NCBI GenBank assembly: GCA_016193045.1
Contig: JACPSW010000043.1
Coordinates: forward strand, 1-33,090
DNA: 33,090 bases
DNA from: Candidatus Rokuibacteriota bacterium
GTDB taxonomy: Bacteria > Methylomirabilota > Methylomirabilia > Rokubacteriales > CSP1-6
Direction of reading: 5' to 3'
How positions within the stretch are numbered: the first letter of the stretch is position 1; every line of letters starts with the position of its first letter. Made by a program: the position numbers and the translations under genes. Of this stretch, positions 30,075 through 33,090 are shown in pieces. The notes below the pieces were generated by a model. That model ran no database searches. It worked only from the letters and a program-made list of their open reading frames with translations, and had not been told where the DNA came from.

Positions 30075-30616
30075 TCACCGGACTCAAGCAAAAGCTCGAC
30101 TACTCCGACTACGCCCGGATCCCGCCCGACGGGAAGCGCTACGAGCTTATGGAAGGAGACGTCTACGTGACGCCGGCGCCTAGTCCTCGCCATCAGCGTG
30201 TCTCCCGGCGGCTTCAGCGGCAACTGGAAGACTACTTTCATGCCCGCAATCTCGGCGAGGTGTTTAACGCCCCCATTGACCTCATCCTGACGCCCCACGA
30301 CGTCGTCCAGCCCGATCTCGTGGTCGTCACCGACCCTGGCCAGGTTTCAGGGCGGGGGATCGAAGGGCTTCCGGCGCTGGTCGTGGAGGTCCTCTCTCCT
30401 TCGACCCGCGAGCACGACCGGACCGTGAAGGCTCGCCGGTTCTCAGCTCTGGGAATCCGCCACTATTGGCTCGTCGATCCGGAAGCGTCCCGGATCGAGT
30501 GCTACCGGCTGGAAGCGGGGGCCTACGCGCTCGTCATCCAGGCCGAAGGCGACGCGTCACTCTCCCACCCGGATTGGCCCGACCTCACGATTTCCCTCGC
30601 CGGCCTCTGGCGCTAG
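30071..30616 (+). CDS. Uma2 family (DUF820) endonuclease-fold protein
   Basis: The 181-aa protein starts at an ATG overlapping the rpoA stop. PD-(D/E)XK-like features are YELMEGDVYV (Glu28), PDLVVVTD (Asp82), ALVVEVLSPST (Glu106) and K120, then HYWLVDPE. Uma2 proteins are abundant in cyanobacteria and other bacteria with large genomes; their function is unknown and nuclease activity is predicted from fold. GC seems somewhat lower than in rpoA. Co-translation with rpoA may be accidental. Confidence 0.9.
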   Translation: MITGLKQKLDYSDYARIPPDGKRYELMEGDVYVTPAPSPRHQRVSRRLQRQLEDYFHARNLGEVFNAPIDLILTPHDVVQPDLVVVTDPGQVSGRGIEGLPALVVEVLSPSTREHDRTVKARRFSALGIRHYWLVDPEASRIECYRLEAGAYALVIQAEGDASLSHPDWPDLTISLAGLWR

Positions 30617-30765
30617 CCTGCATTATTCACGCACCATCGTCGAGTGTAGCGGGCGGGGCCTGTCGCAGGGCGCAGCCCCCGTGGGTCCGGCTCCGTCACC
30701 CACTCGCCCGAACGCCGCGCTGCGCGCGGCGGACGGGACGAGGGGGGCCCACTGCGCGCGGCCCC

Positions 30766-32337
30766 GTGGGGGCTGCACTCGTGTCGCTCGTGGCCGCCGT
30801 GCTCGTCCTGCCCCCCCTCGGCCAGCGGATCATCGCGACCTCCGACGAGGCCCGGTTCGCCCTGCTGGCCCGCGACATCATCGAACGGGGCGCCTGGTTC
30901 GACGTGCAGGTGCGCGGGAAGCAGTACCGGAACAAGCCTCCCCTGTATGCCTGGAGCATCGCGGCGCTGTCGCTGCCCTCCGGGCGCGTGAGCGAGGCGA
31001 CGGCCCACGCCCCGGTCGCGGTGGCGGCGATCGGCGCGGTCCTCTTCATCTTTCTTCTCGGCGATCGGCTGTTCAACCGGCGGGCCGGCCTCTGGGCGGC
31101 TCTGATCCTCGCCACCAGCTACGGCTTCTTCGGCCATAGCCAGCTTCTGCTCCCCGACATGCTCGTGGTCTGCTTCGCCGCCCTCGCGGGTTACGCCTTC
31201 TGGCGCGCGATGAGCGAGCCTCCGGGACGGGGGGCGCTCCTGGCCTTCTATGCGGCCCTGGGGCTGGGGGTGTTCGCCAAGGGACCGGTCGGGCTCCTGC
31301 CGCTCCTCGTCGCCGCCCTCTGGCTCTGGACGGAGCAGGGCGCGCGGGGGCTCGGGCGCCTCTGGAGCCCCCCGGGCGCCCTGGCTTTCGCGCTGATCAC
31401 CCTCGTCTGGCTCGGCCCCTTCCTCGCGCTGGGGAGCGGCAGCTTCGCCGAGACGGTGCTCTGGCGGAACTGGCTCAACTGGTACGTCGGCGTCCCGTCC
31501 GTGGGGAAGCTGGCCGACCCTGCCATCGATCTGATCGTCGGCTTCCTGCCCTGGACGCTCGTGGCTCCGCTGGCCGTCGCGCGCGGAGCGAGGGCGTGGA
31601 AGACCCCGGCGGTGAGATTCGCCCTTCTCTGGGCTTTCGTGCCACTCCTGGTCGTCCTGCTTGCGGCGAATCAACGGACACGCTACCTCCTCCCGGTGTA
31701 CCCGGGGCTCGCGCTCCTCGTCGGCTGGTGGGCGGACGCCCAGGGGAGCGCGCGGAGCCCCGCCGGCCGCGTGTTGGGGTGGGTGTCGCTCGCCCTCGGC
31801 GCGGCGGCCATCGCCGCGCTCAACGCGCCGGAATGGTTCGGGCAGGACCAGCGTCCGTACGTCCCCGGCCTCTCGTGGCAGATCCTGCCGCTGGTCGCCG
31901 GCGCGGCGCTGATCGGTGTGGCGCTTTTCGTGGGCCTGGGCGCGGGTCGGCCGTCCCTTCTGGTTCACGGCGTGGCCGCCGGGATGGTGGTGATCCTCGC
32001 CTACGGCATCTGGCCTTACAACGCGCGCTTCAACGAGATCTGGGACTTCAGGCGCCTGGCGGCCGGGATCGAGCGGCACGCCGCGGGTGGGGAGGCGGGG
32101 ATCCCGGGTTTCGGCGGGCGGTTCTTCTCGATCGACTTCTACCTCGGACGCCCCCTCCGGCCGCTTCAGACGGTGGGGGAGTTCAATGCGTATCTGGCGC
32201 GGGGCGAGCGCCCCGTCGTCGTGGTGCGCGGCCCCGTCTGGCGCGCCCTCCAGGGACAGATCTCTCCCGGGGTCCGCGTGCTGGAACAAATGACCGTGGG
32301 CGCTCAGAACATGCTCATCGTGCGGGACGGCCGCTGA
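30766..32337 (+). CDS. GT39/ArnT-like membrane glycosyltransferase
   Basis: From GTG 30766 the product is 523 aa; GTG 30781 is an alternative, and longer frames read through the Uma2 gene. The diagnostic first periplasmic loop is clear: IATSDEARFALLARDI with Asp27/Glu28 and GKQYRNKPPLYAW near 51-63. About ten membrane helices follow and there is a small C-terminal soluble domain. GT39 enzymes transfer sugars from polyprenyl phosphate to lipid A or proteins outside the membrane. The 150 nt between Uma2 and this start hold no recognisable gene. Its end overlaps the convergent GT2 pseudogene by 23 nt. Confidence 0.87.
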   Translation: MGAALVSLVAAVLVLPPLGQRIIATSDEARFALLARDIIERGAWFDVQVRGKQYRNKPPLYAWSIAALSLPSGRVSEATAHAPVAVAAIGAVLFIFLLGDRLFNRRAGLWAALILATSYGFFGHSQLLLPDMLVVCFAALAGYAFWRAMSEPPGRGALLAFYAALGLGVFAKGPVGLLPLLVAALWLWTEQGARGLGRLWSPPGALAFALITLVWLGPFLALGSGSFAETVLWRNWLNWYVGVPSVGKLADPAIDLIVGFLPWTLVAPLAVARGARAWKTPAVRFALLWAFVPLLVVLLAANQRTRYLLPVYPGLALLVGWWADAQGSARSPAGRVLGWVSLALGAAAIAALNAPEWFGQDQRPYVPGLSWQILPLVAGAALIGVALFVGLGAGRPSLLVHGVAAGMVVILAYGIWPYNARFNEIWDFRRLAAGIERHAAGGEAGIPGFGGRFFSIDFYLGRPLRPLQTVGEFNAYLARGERPVVVVRGPVWRALQGQISPGVRVLEQMTVGAQNMLIVRDGR

Positions 32338-33057
32338 CCGATTCGCCTGCGCCGAATGAGTCGAGCATTCCCACCTCTCCCACCTCCTCGACGATCTCGT
32401 AGCGAAGCCGTCGCGCCATCATCCAACGGACCGCGAGCAGGTCCTCGAAGGGGCGGCGCAGGCGGTCACGAATGCCGAACTTCGACCGCCCGAACCGGCG
32501 GGGGCGGTGGTTGACGGGCACTTCGAGGACGCGGTACCCGGCCATCTTGAGCAGGGTCGGCACAAACCGGTGCATCCCATCGTGGGGCGGAATCGCGTCC
32601 AGGCACTCGCGGCGCATCGCGCGCAGGCTGCAGGCGCTGTCGCGCACGCGATCGCCCGTCAGCGCGTTACGAATCGCATTGGCGAGGCGCGACGAAGCGC
32701 GTTTCAGCCACGAATCCTGGCGGACCCGCCGGCGCGCCAGCAGCGTCCCGACGTCGCGCGGGTCGCTTTGCAGATCGCTGTCCATCGTGACGATGAGCCG
32801 ACCGCGAGCGGCCGCGAAGCCGGCGTGAAATGCCGCCGTGAGGCCCGCGTGGGCGCGGAACCGGAGCAGGCGAACGCGGGCGTCCCGGTGGACGAGCGTC
32901 CGGATCACGTCGGCGCTCCCGTCGGTGGACCCATCGTCGACGAAGATCCCCTCCGTCGGCTGGCCGAGCCCGCGCAGCACCTCTCCAGCTCTTGCCAGAG
33001 TATGGGCAGGCTCTCCGCTTCGTCGAACACCGGGAGGATGACGGAAACGTCGAGCAC
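32315..33057 (-). pseudogene. GT2 glycosyltransferase (ArnC/DPM1-like), frameshifted and internally deleted
   Basis: From GTG 33057 the minus strand encodes a proper GT2 start (VLDVSVILPVFDEAESLPIL then WQELER). The homologous continuation, VLRGLGQPTEGIFVDDGSTD, lies in another frame. One missing base around 32979-32990 explains this. Further on, MDSDLQSDPRD is followed by LLARRRVRQDSWLKR, lacking about 15 residues usually present between these motifs (the GYDVV-GWR segment). The rest (SGDR-like RVRDSACSLRAMRRE, HRFVPTLLKMAGYRV, RRFGRSKFG) is intact. An uninterrupted ORF from 33085 exists but begins with non-homologous sequence. A sequencing error could explain the frameshift but not the deletion. 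Confidence 0.7.
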
Positions 33058-33090
33058 GGCAAGCCTCAGGGTTCTGTTGTACCATAGCGA

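Overview
The window is GC-rich (70-72% in the ordinary coding stretches I counted) and dense with genes. Most neighbours are joined by ATGA, GTGA or TTGA stop/start overlaps. A polyprenyl-phosphate sugar transferase, an O-antigen ligase, a lipoprotein with an LptM-like motif and a diaminopimelate-type lysine pathway point to a diderm bacterium. The feel is that of an uncultured soil or sediment lineage such as Rokubacteria/Methylomirabilota; this is a guess from gene content and intergenic repeats, not from a marker gene.

Left half (1-16.8 kb): a surface-polysaccharide locus. It carries GT2, GT4 and GT39-type glycosyltransferases, two SAM methyltransferases, and a minus-strand pair of a DPM1-like GT2 and a B12-type radical SAM enzyme. 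A cassette follows of SGNH hydrolase, 76-aa membrane protein, NodU/CmcH carbamoyltransferase, methyltransferase and 59-aa DUF5989-like protein. Next come a nucleotide-sugar epimerase/dehydratase split by a 347-residue LAGLIDADG intein (10689-11729), a two-gene nucleotidyltransferase module resembling a toxin-antitoxin pair, a GT4, the initiating sugar-phosphate transferase and an O-antigen ligase. The likely logic is: make a GDP-sugar, build and decorate a lipid-linked glycan (methyl, carbamoyl, possibly acyl groups), then polymerise or ligate it.

Middle (16.9-27.9 kb): a leftward housekeeping operon. In transcription order it holds a PlsC-type acyltransferase, argH, a fibronectin-III lipoprotein, lysA, dapA, dapB, an FAH-family hydrolase, dapL, folB, folK, an ECF sigma factor and a membrane anti-sigma factor. 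It makes lysine/diaminopimelate by the aminotransferase (DapL) route and includes two folate steps. Palindromic repeats of one family lie inside the operon and at its end.

Right end (27.9-33.1 kb): mltG and an isolated rpoA diverge from back-to-back promoters. rpoA is translationally coupled to an Uma2-family gene. A GT39 transferase and a frameshifted, internally deleted GT2 pseudogene close the window.

Most noteworthy are the intein, the carbamoyltransferase cassette with two tiny membrane proteins, the lone rpoA, and a set of -10 hexamers only 7-11 nt upstream of start codons that lack Shine-Dalgarno sequences, which suggests leaderless mRNAs.
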